A stretch of 64,000 nucleotides of DNA from Moniliella sp. 'wahieum' (taxonomy: Eukaryota > Basidiomycota > Moniliellomycetes > Moniliellales > Moniliellaceae), in contig RSEE01000001.1 in assembly GCA_003971905.1 (NCBI GenBank), positions 1,116,001 to 1,180,000 on the forward strand. Direction: 5' to 3'. Shown here piece by piece: positions 1 through 11,084 of the stretch. A program made the translations under genes and the position numbers. A model generated the notes under the pieces. That model did not search any database. It saw nothing but the letters and a program-made list of their open reading frames with translations, and had not been told where the DNA came from. Numbering within the stretch: the stretch's first letter is position 1; the number at the start of each line of letters is the position of its first letter.

Positions 1-2092
1 GTCCCGTGGTGTTGCGCAACCCTCTAGCTGTCTGCCAGCTTGTCCGGCTTGCCGCCAAGATTGCGGAGGAGGACCCAGATCGGCGTCGGCAGATGCTTGA
101 TTTGCTCGAGGCGTGGTTGCGGCACACGAGCGATATGGTCAACTACGAGGCAGCTAAAGCAATTTGCGAGTTGCGTGGTGTGAACGAGGTGGAACTCACC
201 AAACCTGTTTCGGTGCTGCGGGTCTTTCTCGGAAGTCCCCGGGGGGTTCTTAAGTTTGCTGCCATTCGCACGTTGTCCAACTTGGCCCAGACTCATCCGC
301 AGGCGGTCAAGGCATGCAACCTCGAGATGGAAAACCTGATTACGGACCCAAACCGCAGCGTAGCGACCTTTGCTATCACACACTCTCCTCAAGACGGGCA
401 ATGAGGCAAGTGTGGACCGTCTGATGAAGCAAATTTCCTCCTTCATGACGGAAATTAGCGATGAATTTAAGGTGGTCGTGCTCGATGCGATTCGGTCATT
501 GTGCCTCAAGTTCCCCTCTAAACAGTCTGTCATGCTTAATTTCCTTTACTCGGTCCTTCGCGAGGAAGGGGGTTATGATTTCAAACGCACGGTTGTGGAT
601 GCAATCATTGACATGATCCGATTCGTCGGGGATTGCAAAGAAGTCGCTCTGGCACATCTGTGTGAGTTTATCGAAGATTGTGAATTCACCAAGCTCTCGG
701 TCCGCATCCTCCACTTACTTGGTCAGGAGGGGCCTTTCATGCCTGCGCCAGCCAAGTTCATCCGCTACATCTACAACCGCGTCATTCTTGAGAATGCTAT
801 TGTTCGGGCAGCGGCAGTCAACAGTCTGGCCAAATTTGGCCTTCATGTACCCAAGTTGCGCCCTCGCATCTCTGTTCTCCTCGAACGCTGCACGGATGAC
901 GTTGACGACGAAGTGCGCGACCGCGCTGTGATTCAACTGGCCCTCCTTCGTCAGCCTCCGCTAGGTGCCAAGCTGCTCGGATCTGATACCAAATCCACAT
1001 TCCGTCTTGCAGCGCTAGAAGAACAACTGACGGGATATTTGGCTGACCCGGCGGCCCAGGCCCAGCCCTTTGATGCTGCCTCCGTTCCTCGCATCACTCA
1101 CGAGGAGGCGACCCAGGCCGCATTGCGGGCCAAAAACGATGCCATCGCTTCGGTCGCGATGGGTTCGGACGCCACGGCGCGCGGGCATTCGGGCAGGAGG
1201 CCCATCCACTTCCGCTGCGGGCGCGGCGGCGATGGGTGCCCCCACCGCATCCCCTCTCCCTCCTACTGCAGCGACGGGCGAGTCGGCATATGCTGCACAG
1301 CTTGCTTCTGTGCCCGCTTTGGCCGAACTGGGGCCTGTACTGCACTCGTCCCGCCAGCCCGTGCTGCACAGAAAGCGAAACAGAGTACACCGTCGCTGCT
1401 GTCAAGCACGTGTTCCCATCCCACTTCGTGGTGCAGTACAATGTGACCAACACGCTCTCCGACACGGTGCTGGAGGACGTGCACGTCGCAGTTGACGGTG
1501 CCTTTGCCGAGGCTGGAGTGGAGCTCGAATCGATCGTGCCTGCTCCGCATGCTTTGACTGTCGCTGAGCCCACGGCATCGACGTACGTCATCTTTAAGCG
1601 GGGCTCATTCCCCTTGTTCTCGTTGGAAAACACGCTCAAGTTTACCTCGAAAGAGGTGGACCCCGTCTCGGGCGAACCCGAGGACGAAGGATATGCGGAC
1701 GAGTACCAGACTCTTGCTCTGGAAGTGGATGCAGCAGACTACATCGACCCCGCCTATGCTGACTTTGCCTCCGAATGGCCCGCCTTAGTGCAGGCGACGG
1801 TCAAGGAAACGTTTGCCTTGACGGCGATGCAAACGCTGCAGGAGGCGTGCGACCAGTTGGTCGAGTTGTATGGGATGCAACCTCTCGAAGGCACCGAGAC
1901 GGTGGGGGCAGCTACAGTCCACACACTCCTCCTTGCTGGTATGGTGTCGGTGCGTCCGATGAGGGCAAACCTGCCAAGGTGTTGGCCCGCTTCCGCATGA
2001 CGCTCGATGGCACGGAGGGTGTCATGCTTGAGCTCACTGCCCACTCGACTTCGGATCCAGCCGTGCAGCTTGTTGCTTCTGTCTTTGCCTAG
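1..2092 (+). CDS. SEC21: Coatomer subunit gamma (gamma-COP), 5' end outside the window
   Basis: Gamma-COP is a large subunit of the COPI coat, which carries cargo from Golgi to ER. The first ~1,000 nt encode the adaptin-type HEAT solenoid, including the stretches LMKQISSFMTEISDEFKVVV, FIEDCEFTKLSVRILHLLGQ and YIYNRVILE, which closely match family members. A Pro/Ala/Ser-rich linker follows (about 1,130-1,360), then the C-terminal appendage (ear) domain beginning near ETEYTVAAVKHVFPSHFVVQ and ending at TAG 2090-2092. The reading frame changes at about 391, 1,130-1,200, 1,355 and 1,940. At 391, removing one base restores the conserved AITTLLKTGNE. No intron was recognised. The N-terminal part lies upstream of the window. 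The family assignment is secure; the frame changes are probably sequencing errors. Confidence 0.93.
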
Positions 2093-2909
2093 TTCCATCT
2101 CCCGACGCCATTCGCCTTTCAAAACTCAATCGATGCTGCGCCTCTCGTTTGGTCTTACAGTGATGTGGATAGTGTAGTGAAACGCAGTATTTTGTCCGGA
2201 CTGGATTGAGGTCGGCGATGTCGACTAGTGAAAGAGAGTCAGCGGACAACTTATCCATGCTGCGGTTATTCTCCGCGGCCGGGCGTGATTGCGCTCATCA
2301 GTATACGCCCTAATGGCCACCATAGTCAACGTTCAACCCAGGTGCTAGTGCCCGTCGCGTTCAGCCAGTCCCGTCGCCCCCCCAACACAATTCGTACAGG
2401 CCTGAAAGCCATGCCCCGCCCCCCCGAGTTATAGGCGCAGGAGAGAGAGTGCTGCTGATGAAGTGATTACAGACAATGCCATTGTCGATGGAGCACCGAT
2501 GTTGATGGAGCTGAACGAGGAGCTGCGTAGGGGGAATCAGGTGTGGTTGCCGCCAACAAGGGCACTTTCACATGGGGTTGTGCGGCCGGGGCGGGGTGCG
2601 ATGGGGCCCACGTAACCCAAACCCCAACAGTTTTTAATTACACGATGTCCTGCGTAGCAGGGCAGGACTTGGTCAGTAGGGTTGCCAGCAGAAGGGCAGT
2701 GTTGAGCCGGGCATTGCGGGGGCACGCTTCAGGACAGAATTAGAATCCCTCTGTGGAGAAACAGGCCATGGCGGCGATCGTCACGTGTGAGCGTCAACCA
2801 CAATGCGAGCGCGTGGCCAACGCTTGCGCGGCTGCCACCACTCCTTTCAAGACCTTCAAACTTCACCACCCATCATTCACCCTCTATCCTCACCTCCACC
2901 TTCACCACC
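2093..2909. other. Intergenic region with a repeat relic
   Basis: The stretch between gamma-COP and the acyltransferase gene holds no convincing gene. Its short open frames lack any recognisable motif. It contains a sequence resembling part of the LTR-like element near 24.2 kb (see 2223-2280). The last ~100 bases before 2910 are C/T-rich (CACC/CATC repeats), as is usual for a fungal promoter or 5' leader. Confidence 0.6.
2223..2280 (+). repeat. Degenerate copy of the 24.2-kb LTR-like repeat
   Basis: This segment aligns by eye to 24222-24276. Both contain GACTAG, then a GAGAG(C/T)CAG-like stretch, then CTTATCC(A/T)TGCTGCGG and CTCCGCGGCC, at roughly three quarters identity. It is best read as an old, mutated fragment of the same dispersed element. 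No ends or target-site duplication could be defined. Confidence 0.4.
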
Positions 2910-5332
2910 ATGTCGATGGAGCGCAAATCCAAGGTGGGCAAAGCACCTACAGCCCTAGGAGGCGAAGAGGCTGTTAGCGCGGCCGCCCATCGCGAAGCCA
3001 AGCTGATGCAGAGCTTCAACTTGGACGGCTCCGTGTCCGCCCCTGCACCCAGTCGGGAGGAGCTCAACATTTTCGCCGCGTACAAGGCACGCTTCCGCGA
3101 GGATCCTCTTGCATTTCTCCATATGGTATGGGATTATGGTGTCGGCGCGGACTGGCGTAGCTACAAACTACATTGGTGCTCCTATCCTTTATCCCTCTGC
3201 CACAGTTGAGGCGATCCACAGCCTGGTCATGAGTGAGGCTGTGCAGCTGCGTATCAACCAGCTTGCCACTGCTCGGGTCGACGCTCTCCTTCCCGACGAC
3301 TCTGCTCCCAAGACAAACAAGGAACGCAAGGCCTACATTATTTTCAAGCAGCGCAAACACGCCGACATGGTTCGCCAGCTCTCCGATACGACGCGCGGGA
3401 TTGCAGAAAAAATGGCTGCACGGCTGGACAGCCCTCCAGTTCTCAAGATTTTCGCGGCTACAGTCAACAATGTTCTCGGCCGCCTGTACCACCAAGGCGT
3501 TTTCATCAACGTTTCAGAGATCATTGCCCTGCGCCAAATCGCACTGAAAGCAGCGGAGAAGAAACAGAGCATCGTCTTCCTTCCCTGTCACAATCCACAT
3601 TGACTACCTCACTGTAAGCTGGATCATGTTCCGCATCGGATCGCCGTTCCGCACATTGTGGCTGGGGAAAACCTGGACATGCCTCTTGTCGGCGACTTTC
3701 TCCGTAAGGGGGCGCAATGTTCATTCGCCGCTCCTTTAAAGGAGACCAACTGTATCCCGTTGTGATTCGCGAGTACATTGAGCAGGTCATCGCCTCGGGC
3801 AAGAATCTCGAATGTTTTATTGAAGGCACTCGATCCCGCACGGGCAAGCTCCTTCCCCCCAAATTTGGCATCTTGAGCTACATTGTCGATGCGTTTTTGG
3901 CCGGCCGCACATCGGACGTGTGGATCTGCCCCATCTCGCTCCAGTACGACAGTGTTATTGAGAGCGAAACGTACGTGTCGGAGCTGCTTGGCAAACCGAA
4001 AGAGTCCGAGTCGCTTATGGGTCTCCTGAGTGGCTCAACTGATATTCTCCAACTCAAGATGGGGCGGATCGACATTCGTTTCCAGCAACCTTGGTCGCTG
4101 AAAGAGTTTGTCGACTCGGAACAGATCAGTCGCACAGCTGCTCAGGGGGTCGAGTTCCAGCCCCGCACTCCAAAGGACAATCATATTCTGCTCAAGAGTC
4201 TGGGTTACCGCGTATTGAGTGACATTAACCGCGTGAGTGTCGTCATGCCTGCCGCTCTGGTGGGAACTGTGATCCTTACCCTCCGCGGCCGAGGGTGGGC
4301 AAACGTGAGCTCATTCACCGGGTCGAAATGTTGCGCGCACGCATCCTCCAGAAGGGCTACCGTGTTGCCGACTTTGGCACGATGTCCACCTCGGAGGTGG
4401 TGGACCGCGCGCTGGGATTGATGAAGGGCCTGATTGTTGTCCACAATGACTTGCTCGAGCCTACCTTTGAGCCAGTCAAGCGCTTTGATCTCTCCCTCTA
4501 CCGCAACCAAACGATCCACTGCTTTGTCTCCGAGGTACTCTTGGCCGCCACGTTCTACACGACCATGAAGCAAGGTCCCTCTCACAGCTCTGGGATGATG
4601 GCCCGGGACGAATTTGTGACTGAGGTCTCCTTCCTCTCGTGGATTCTCAAAATGAGTTTATCTTCCCTCCTGGTCGGATCGAGGACACTGTGCAACGGGG
4701 GATCCAGGAAATGGAGGCAGATGGTGTCTTCACTGTCGCTGAAGATGGGCAATTGGCCTTAGGGCCGAGGAGATTGCGAGTGGGCGGGAAACATTTGATT
4801 CCTATCTCTTCATGGTTTGGCCATTCATTGAGGGTTACTGGCTTGCTGCATGTGCCTTACTCTGTCTCATGCCTTCTTCGGAGCTTGAAACGGGGGAGCA
4901 CATCGTTTGGGTCAGCGCCAAAGAGTTTGAGAAGCGCGCTCAATTGTTTGGCAAGACGCTCTACCAGCAAGGCGAGCTCTCTTACCTTGAGGCCAACTCC
5001 ATCGCTGTTCTGCAGCAAGCTATGGTGAGGTATCAAGAGATGGGAATCCTTATGCGACGCTCTTCTAAGGCGATCAAGCCCATCCCTATCATTGGATTGC
5101 ACCCGGACTGGAAACCCCAATGGGAGGAGGTCCAAGGAGAACGGCGTCCGCGACCAATGGGCCGGCTTTGGGATTACCTCGTTCACCTCGGCACCTTCCG
5201 ACGTGAGGGAAGGACCGCAGGGAAGCGCTCATGGGTCAGCGGATCTTGCAAAACGCTTCGGGCAACACAGCACCTGTCATCGAACGTTCCCCTTGGCCAG
5301 AACGTCCGGTCGAGGCCTTGGCGCACCTTTAG
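2910..5332 (+). CDS. PlsB/DHAPAT-type glycerone-phosphate or glycerol-3-phosphate acyltransferase with C-terminal AHL
   Basis: The enzyme acylates dihydroxyacetone phosphate or glycerol 3-phosphate, the first step of glycerolipid or ether-lipid synthesis. The start is the ATG after TTCACCACC (MSMERKSK). The catalytic HX4D motif (H-x-S-H-I-D) lies at about 3,585-3,606 but is split by a two-base loss. Later motifs are RRSFKGD (3,730), FIEGTRSRTGKLLPPKFGIL (about 3,820-3,880) and ICPISLQYD (3,925). The frame changes at about 3,160, 3,592, 4,286, 4,655, 4,770 and 5,212, mostly single losses in G, A or C runs. In the last frame the protein ends ERPVEALAHL then TAG 5330-5332. AHL fits the peroxisomal PTS1 pattern [SAC][KRH][LM], as in mammalian DHAPAT. 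Well-known ascomycete Gpt2/Sct1 enzymes belong to a different subfamily. Family is certain; the peroxisomal assignment is an inference that depends on the last frame. Confidence 0.88.
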
Positions 5333-5701
5333 AGGGCCAGTTTGGATCTTATACCCCAAGGCCAAATTTTAAGCGCGTACAAGCGCACTTGCAAGCTGTT
5401 TGGTCAATCATTCGGCCTCTCTCTGTAAATGTGTTGCAAGATAGGGGGGAACGTGATGCGCTGTACTTCAAGCTTCTGTGTGCTGCTGCATGATACTCTG
5501 TTAAGGGGGGTGACGCAAATATTTGACCTGAAAACCAACCAACACGCGCGCGATTGGAAGTGAATCGTGAAGGTGGTCGGGGTGCAAACAGGAACTCATA
5601 CCCAAAGTTTGTGGAGAGGATGGCTGCGAAGAGGGTCAAAGTTGGAGAGAATGCACACCGCTTTTGGACAGAACACGTGTGGTAGATGCACAAAAAAGGA
5701 T
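5333..5701. other. Intergenic, nothing recognised
   Basis: This is the 3' flank of the acyltransferase gene up to the tRNA-Thr gene. The short open frames here show no motif, and the base composition drifts toward A/T. Confidence 0.6.
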
Positions 5702-5771
5702 GCCTCTTGGCCGAATCGAACGACCGATCTTCTCATTACTAGTGAGATGCTTACCACTGAGCCAAAGAGGC
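5702..5771 (-). tRNA. tRNA-Thr (AGT)
   Basis: On the minus strand the acceptor halves GCCTCTT and AAGAGGC pair perfectly. The anticodon arm is TCTCA-CTAGTAA-TGAGA, giving anticodon AGT after T33. The T arm is GGTCG-TTCGATT-CGGCC. There is no intron. The D arm is one or two bases short (GCTCAGTGGTAAGC, three-pair stem), probably another single-base loss of the kind seen across the window. Confidence 0.9.
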
Positions 5772-6147
5772 GTAGTGATTGAAGAAATGTAATTCCTAAA
5801 ACTTGGTACAGGCCTCCATTGATGTTAGTCCATCCACTACAATGTTAGACCGTAACCCTACAGCTGCTTCTACCCAAAGCCCAACTCGATATAGCAGTAG
5901 TTACGCATCCCTATTTAGTAGGTGAAATCATATAGGTTCGATTGTCATCTTCTTTTCCTGATCCATAGGTCCTTATTCACTGTGGTCAGGCCGCGATCAG
6001 GCCAACACGGCACCCTAAACCACATAACAAGCAGCGTCGATACTGTAACGCGTAACCGTCATGAGGAGCGATGAGCACGCCGACACTCTTTTTCCCAGGT
6101 TGCTAACACAGAAAAAAAGGATGACGAGGTGGGAGGGACAAAATATT
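5772..6147. other. Intergenic between two tRNA genes
   Basis: A/T-rich spacer with no recognisable gene or repeat. Confidence 0.6.
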
Positions 6148-6233
6148 TCCCCGACCGGGAGTCGAACCCGGGTCTTGACGGTTCCCTGCTGTGCAGTGAG
6201 AGCGTCACATCATAGCCGTTGGACCATCGAGGA
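6148..6233 (-). tRNA. tRNA-Glu (CTC) with a 15-nt intron
   Basis: Minus strand. The acceptor halves TCCTCGA and TCGGGGA pair with one G-T pair. The D region GGTCCAACGGCTA is typical of tRNA-Glu. The anticodon stem TGACG/CGTCA encloses CTCTCA, then a 15-nt insertion (CTGCACAGCAGGGAA), then C. Removing the insertion leaves the seven-base loop CTCTCAC with anticodon CTC. The intron sits one base 3' of the anticodon, the canonical nuclear position. The T arm CCCGG-GTTCGACT-CCGG is intact. Confidence 0.92.
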
Positions 6234-7037
6234 TTATTCATGAGACCCATCAATTCAAATGTATTTACACCCTCTGGTAATTCTTCATTTTCCCTGCGTT
6301 TCTCATATAGCACCCTGTTCCTCATGATGAACACGTCTCTTGGCCTCTTCTTTGTCCTCATGTCACACGAGAGAGCCTCCGTAGGAGCCTATAAGCTCCC
6401 TCCTTGTTTTTTCCCTGCATTTGGTTCGGTTGTGTCTGCCTCAAGATCGGGATGGCTCTCGTAGCATCAACAGAACTACTGTCCCAGACCAACAACTTTT
6501 ATTCCTGCGACCACGCAGCTCTTCTTCTGAAATTCCTCCATCAGATATACACACTCCCCGGGACATATACTGCCTTCGATGTCCATAACCGTCATGGGCG
6601 TCATGCATGAAACGGCCTGTACTTCAACGAAAAAGTGTGGCTAAAAATAAACTACAGTGTTGTGTTCTACTATTATGAGCTTCGAAGACCTTGACGGCAT
6701 CATCGTGGCGTTTATATTCGTTATTGTGCATCTGGGTATGAGGCACTTATGGGGGCACGTTGTTGAAAAGGAACGAAGCTTTTCCAGTTCGCGATAAGAG
6801 ATAGGACAGGATAGAGACCCCAAAGTACAAAAATGGTGGGACACAAACAGCAGAAGTCTACGCAATGCGCAGAGGGCTGTGGATAAGAAAAGTGGGGTAG
6901 CCAGTGGACGCAGTATGAAGAGATAAAAACAAGAAGAAATGTCGTTATTGCGACGTAAACGTAACAACTGAAAGGTAGAAGAATGTGCTCCCCCGTCAAT
7001 TCGGCAAAATGCCGAGAAGGAGATCTCAGCAGTACAA
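6234..7037. other. Intergenic, nothing recognised
   Basis: A/T-rich stretch between tRNA-Glu and the 3' end of the chitin deacetylase gene. A long minus-strand open frame runs through it, but only its upstream part, inside the deacetylase, is coding. Confidence 0.6.
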
Positions 7038-8494
7038 TTAGAGGACAACCCCAAAGCCCCGACGAATACCCCGCAATACCGGCAGACAGGCCTACACGTG
7101 GGGCGAGGCTCAAAGCGGATCCCTTGGTCGGCACTGGAACCTGCGGCGCTACCAGGAACAGCAGGGGAAGTAGCCGTGCTGATGGACGCAGCAGAGGCGG
7201 AGGAAGACGGTACAACACTGGTCGTCGTAACGGGTGCGGCCGTGAAGATGGCCGAACTTGCCTGGATCACATTTGCGCTGGGAACGCCATAGGATGGATG
7301 TGCCTGAGATGTACTGTTCGAAATCAGGGTAGACCACCGTTTGTTCGTGATAGGGCATCGTGTTGTTCTGGCACACTTGCACGGAGTAACGTGTTTGAAG
7401 GCTTGCTTGATTTTGGGAAGGAATTGCATGGCCATGTTCTCCGTGTTGGGGCTCAACTCGTGCGAAAGAACAATAATGCCGCCAGTTTGGAGAGCTGGAC
7501 TGGATCCTTGCGAAATCAAGATTGGTAGTTGGCCTCAATGCTGGCGGTGGGGGCGTTGCCATCGGGGACAATGTTCCAGTCATTAGTGTCTTCGTTGTCT
7601 CCCCAAATGATCGTCTCCAGTCCCAAGGCGTGAGCAATAGACCTCACGCGGTCATCCACGTCGCCATAAGGCGGGCGCCAGACGTTACCGTCACGCCGGT
7701 CACATACTTGATTGCCTTGGCCGTGTAGTACAACTCAGCAAAGACTTGGGAAGAGTGAGCGCGGTCATGTAGTTGTGAGACCATGTATGGGCAGACAGAA
7801 TGTGCCCATCTGTCAGACCCCTTTGGGCTTGCAAGGGGTAACCGATCACGTTAGAACCAATGTAAAGAGCGTGGCAGTTTGATTTTGCTGCTGGAGGAAG
7901 TCGTAAACGCGTTGTGGCTGCACTCGGGACCATCGTCGTAGGTGAGCCCCCATGTGCCAGGCTCTTCGCAACGCGATACATCGGCTGAGAGGCCTTTGAG
8001 CTTGGGTGTGGTACAGCCCGTAGCGGTCCACCAACAATCTGGGTCGGCATTGACATCGTATTTGGTCCCCTTTTGGCTGTTGAGCGGACTGCCTTTGGGA
8101 GGGATGTTAGGGATGGAGCCCTTAATCGAGTTCCACAAGGTCAAAGCGTCCGTGTCGTTATTCATGATGTCGGCAATCTTCCAGCTTGTAGGGAAAGAGG
8201 ATTGGAACTGGAGGACAGGCTGGTAGTTCGAGTAACCGCACTCGAACTTGGCATCGTGATTCTTGCCAAACGAGGCATCGTTTTCAGTGCTTCCGGTACC
8301 ATCGCCCTGGGGAAGGCGCTTTACCAGCATCGGCATGTTATTGTGCATCTTTGCCACCATTTGGTCGAAATGGGCCAGCGGGCAGCAGGGGGGTTGGTTG
8401 ACAATCTCATCCCGGTGTTGGAGCGGGTCGTGGGTAAGAACCATTCCCGCCGAATAGTTGCCGCAAGCAACGCAAGGTGAAGCGAGTTGATCAT
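7038..8494 (-). CDS. Chitin deacetylase, secreted and probably GPI-anchored
   Basis: A carbohydrate esterase family 4 (NodB-type) enzyme that removes acetyl groups from cell-wall chitin to make chitosan. The protein starts MINSLHLALLA, a short signal peptide (ATG at 8494-8492). Catalytic motifs appear in order: TYDDGPECSHN (motif 1, two Asp), HTWSHNYM (motif 2, metal-binding His), WRPPYGD (motif 3), GLETIIWGDNEDTNDW (motif 4) and IIVLSHEL (motif 5). A Ser/Ala/Thr-rich linker follows (about 7,100-7,250), then a hydrophobic tail ending GALGVVL if one G is restored, typical of a GPI signal. Frame changes occur near 8,475, 7,930, 7,885, 7,740, 7,690, 7,535 and 7,050-7,070; some could be introns, which I could not resolve. 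The enzyme class is certain; the GPI anchor depends on the last frame. Confidence 0.92.
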
Positions 8495-11084
8495 CCTGAA
8501 CGACCGCGTCAAATGATGAGAGAAGAGGAAAAAAGAGAAGGATCGATGGGGGGGGGGTGGAGGGATAATGGATGAGAGGAAGGCTGTGCCCCACCGCATC
8601 ATATTATAAACAGACGTCGAGGTAACCACACTTGGCAGACCAGCGCCTTCCCCCAAAACGGAGCCAATATAAGGCTTCACACTGTGATATGCCATACACA
8701 ACACGCCTACATACACTGGTAGTCGCCGGTGTCAGTATATTTACTGAGAAGAAGGGTAACTATTAGCTCAATTGCACACATGCAGTTGTATGATGCACTA
8801 CAACATCATTGATGAGTTCTGATCGATCTGAGAGGGGGGAAAGAACAGACGATGTAAACGTTCTCACCGGTCGTCTCACAGTTCAGATTGTTATATGCAT
8901 CTTCAGGCTCAGGCTGTTCTCGCTTCAAGCTTCACCTTCCCTATGATAGCCAACAAACGAGAAAATTACGCGTAGACTGTGTGCATCATCGATCATCGTA
9001 CATCGAAGCGCACACACACTCCTACTATTGTCAGAAAAGAACGCCGACTCTCCTCCCTTCACAAAGACGATGTTTTTGCTTGTGAGCATGTCTTCGAGCA
9101 TATATGCGATGACAATAAAGCGTAGCCATGGGAGCCATTGGGGCCACAGGCTGGTGTGTGGGGCAAAAGCTTTTCCTCCCATCTCCGACACAGGGTATAG
9201 AGTAGGGGCGAACTAGGGGTGTAAGCTGTAAGGCGCACTTGTGCATATTATGGGGGCCAACTGGCAGGCGGCCTGAAGCCTGCTTTCTCATGGCGACGCT
9301 GCACGCCACACCGCAGCCGGTATATAACACTGAGTACTGACTTGCTATTGCCCTCGATGTCTCTGCTTTTGGGTTATATGCATGTACCTACGCACACTTA
9401 TATCTGCCGGCGCACTCCACATCAAACACCGATCGTCCTCTCTTTTCTATACTCCATCTGCCCCCCTTCGAACCAACTCTTCTTCATCGGTTTGCACCGT
9501 ATATCATTGCATTCCAAAAGCTTCTTAAGTGTACTAGTGGGAAATGAGTGACACGGTTACTTTTTTGCCCACCCCCCCCAGAAGACTCGCTCAACCGGCG
9601 TTTTCTGTTGAGCCACCGGGTGGCTCGTGCTTTGGCCAATGTCCCTTCAGTTCCTCCTCAGGCCTAGGAGTTCCGTGTTTTCCTTGTTCCGCAGCTTAGC
9701 CCCTGGTGGCGACTCGCTGCTTGATGTTCCTCATAGGCGTTGCTGGTTGGCTTACCACCACCACCACCATCAGTGCGATTGCATCACCCTCGAGGACCAT
9801 CCGGACTCCAGGTCTCATCATTTTCTAGTATACTAATCGAGCCCACTGGATAGTTAGGAGCGAATGGCGTTTTACAAGTTACTAAATGGCTTCCTTCAAG
9901 CTTCAGCTTCATCGGCCCTTCATGCTTCATCAGCGCATCAGCCCTCCAAATTCATCGGCCGTCACAGAAGCTCTAGTTCAACACCTGCGAGATAGTCATT
10001 TTCTTAGATCGGACTCTACTATAGCGGGAGGTGTGGGTTATGCGAGTTACGCCGGTTACGCGTTCCGCGCGTTACGCGTTACGGTTGAACGATGAACTTG
10101 TGATCAACGTTCATGAACGCGGTGAACGTGCTAGGCGTAAGCGATGATGGGCTCCTCCACACGCTTCTAAATGGCGAAACTCAACGCTTTTTCGCTCTTC
10201 GTCGAAATCAGCGCAGCTCTGAGAGTCTGGGGTTGCTCGCCAGGATCACCGATCACCTCGTGAACCATATTTTTGTTCGCCCTCGCCGACCCGCGCAACG
10301 CTTTGCCTCGAGATACGTCCTGTCTGGCATGCTCATCTCATGCACAGCCGTAGCCGTAGCCGTCCCACGGCTGATGGCTTGGCCACGTTGAGCTTGCTGT
10401 AACATGTCATTCGCGCTCAGTTCCCTGGCAACGTGTCTTCAACGTTCAACGTGTAATTTGAACGTTCAGCCGCGTAGCCTGGGGCATGGGTCCTCATCGA
10501 CTCAGTGAGTACTCATCGATCATCGATCAACCTCCAGCCTCAGCACCACTGCACTCCACATTGGCCTCACATCATCCATCATCCATCATCATGCATGACC
10601 CCACCGGCACCGCTGCTAGGGTTGCGGCCGCCGGTGCTGTTTCGAGGCACGGGGGCTGTGCTGTGGGCGCGAGGCGGGAGGCCCCTGGGGTGGGGCCAGT
10701 GGATCATCACACTGCCGCCACGCCGGGCGGAGTTTCCCCACGTGCCGCGTCGATGCTGCATGCAGTCCAGAGCCAGCGCCTGCCCACCACCATCTCCTCC
10801 CCGCCCCCAACCCACGCCCACGCTCGCGCCCTCGCTCGCGCCCGCCTCTGCCTTCCCGTCACTTGCCCACCCCCCACTACCACCTCTTCCGCTCTGTCTG
10901 CGCACCTCTCTGCAAATGCCTCCGCCTCTGTTCAAGTGGAGGAAGGCGCGCCCGCAACCGAGTCTTCGCCGCGATCCAGCTCCCCTGCTGCGTCCTCTGC
11001 GCGTGGCCGGGGCACCCCACTACTGCCGGAACTGTCACTGTCAAATAGTACGTCGCACCTCTGTTCGAACGATACCGTTCTAAC
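8495..11084. other. Long intergenic region
   Basis: About 2.6 kb without a convincing gene. The first ~350 bases upstream of the deacetylase contain T/C-rich tracts and a poly-G run near 8,550 and probably carry its promoter. Two heptamer units ACGCGTT lie at 10,058-10,080. CATC repeats at about 10,565-10,595 precede the ATG-containing region before the next gene. Open frames at 10,486-11,083 are Pro/Ala/His-rich and could hold an upstream exon or leader of the next gene, but I cannot show this. Confidence 0.5.

Noticed and set aside
1-5332. Very short introns as the cause of the frame breaks.
   Set aside because: The breaks are one or two bases within conserved motifs and often at homopolymers. 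True introns here are 48-93 nt with GT-AG ends.
6641-7519. A 292-codon minus-strand open frame.
   Set aside because: Only its first ~100 codons are the end of the chitin deacetylase. The rest is read-through after the frame was lost near 7,050.
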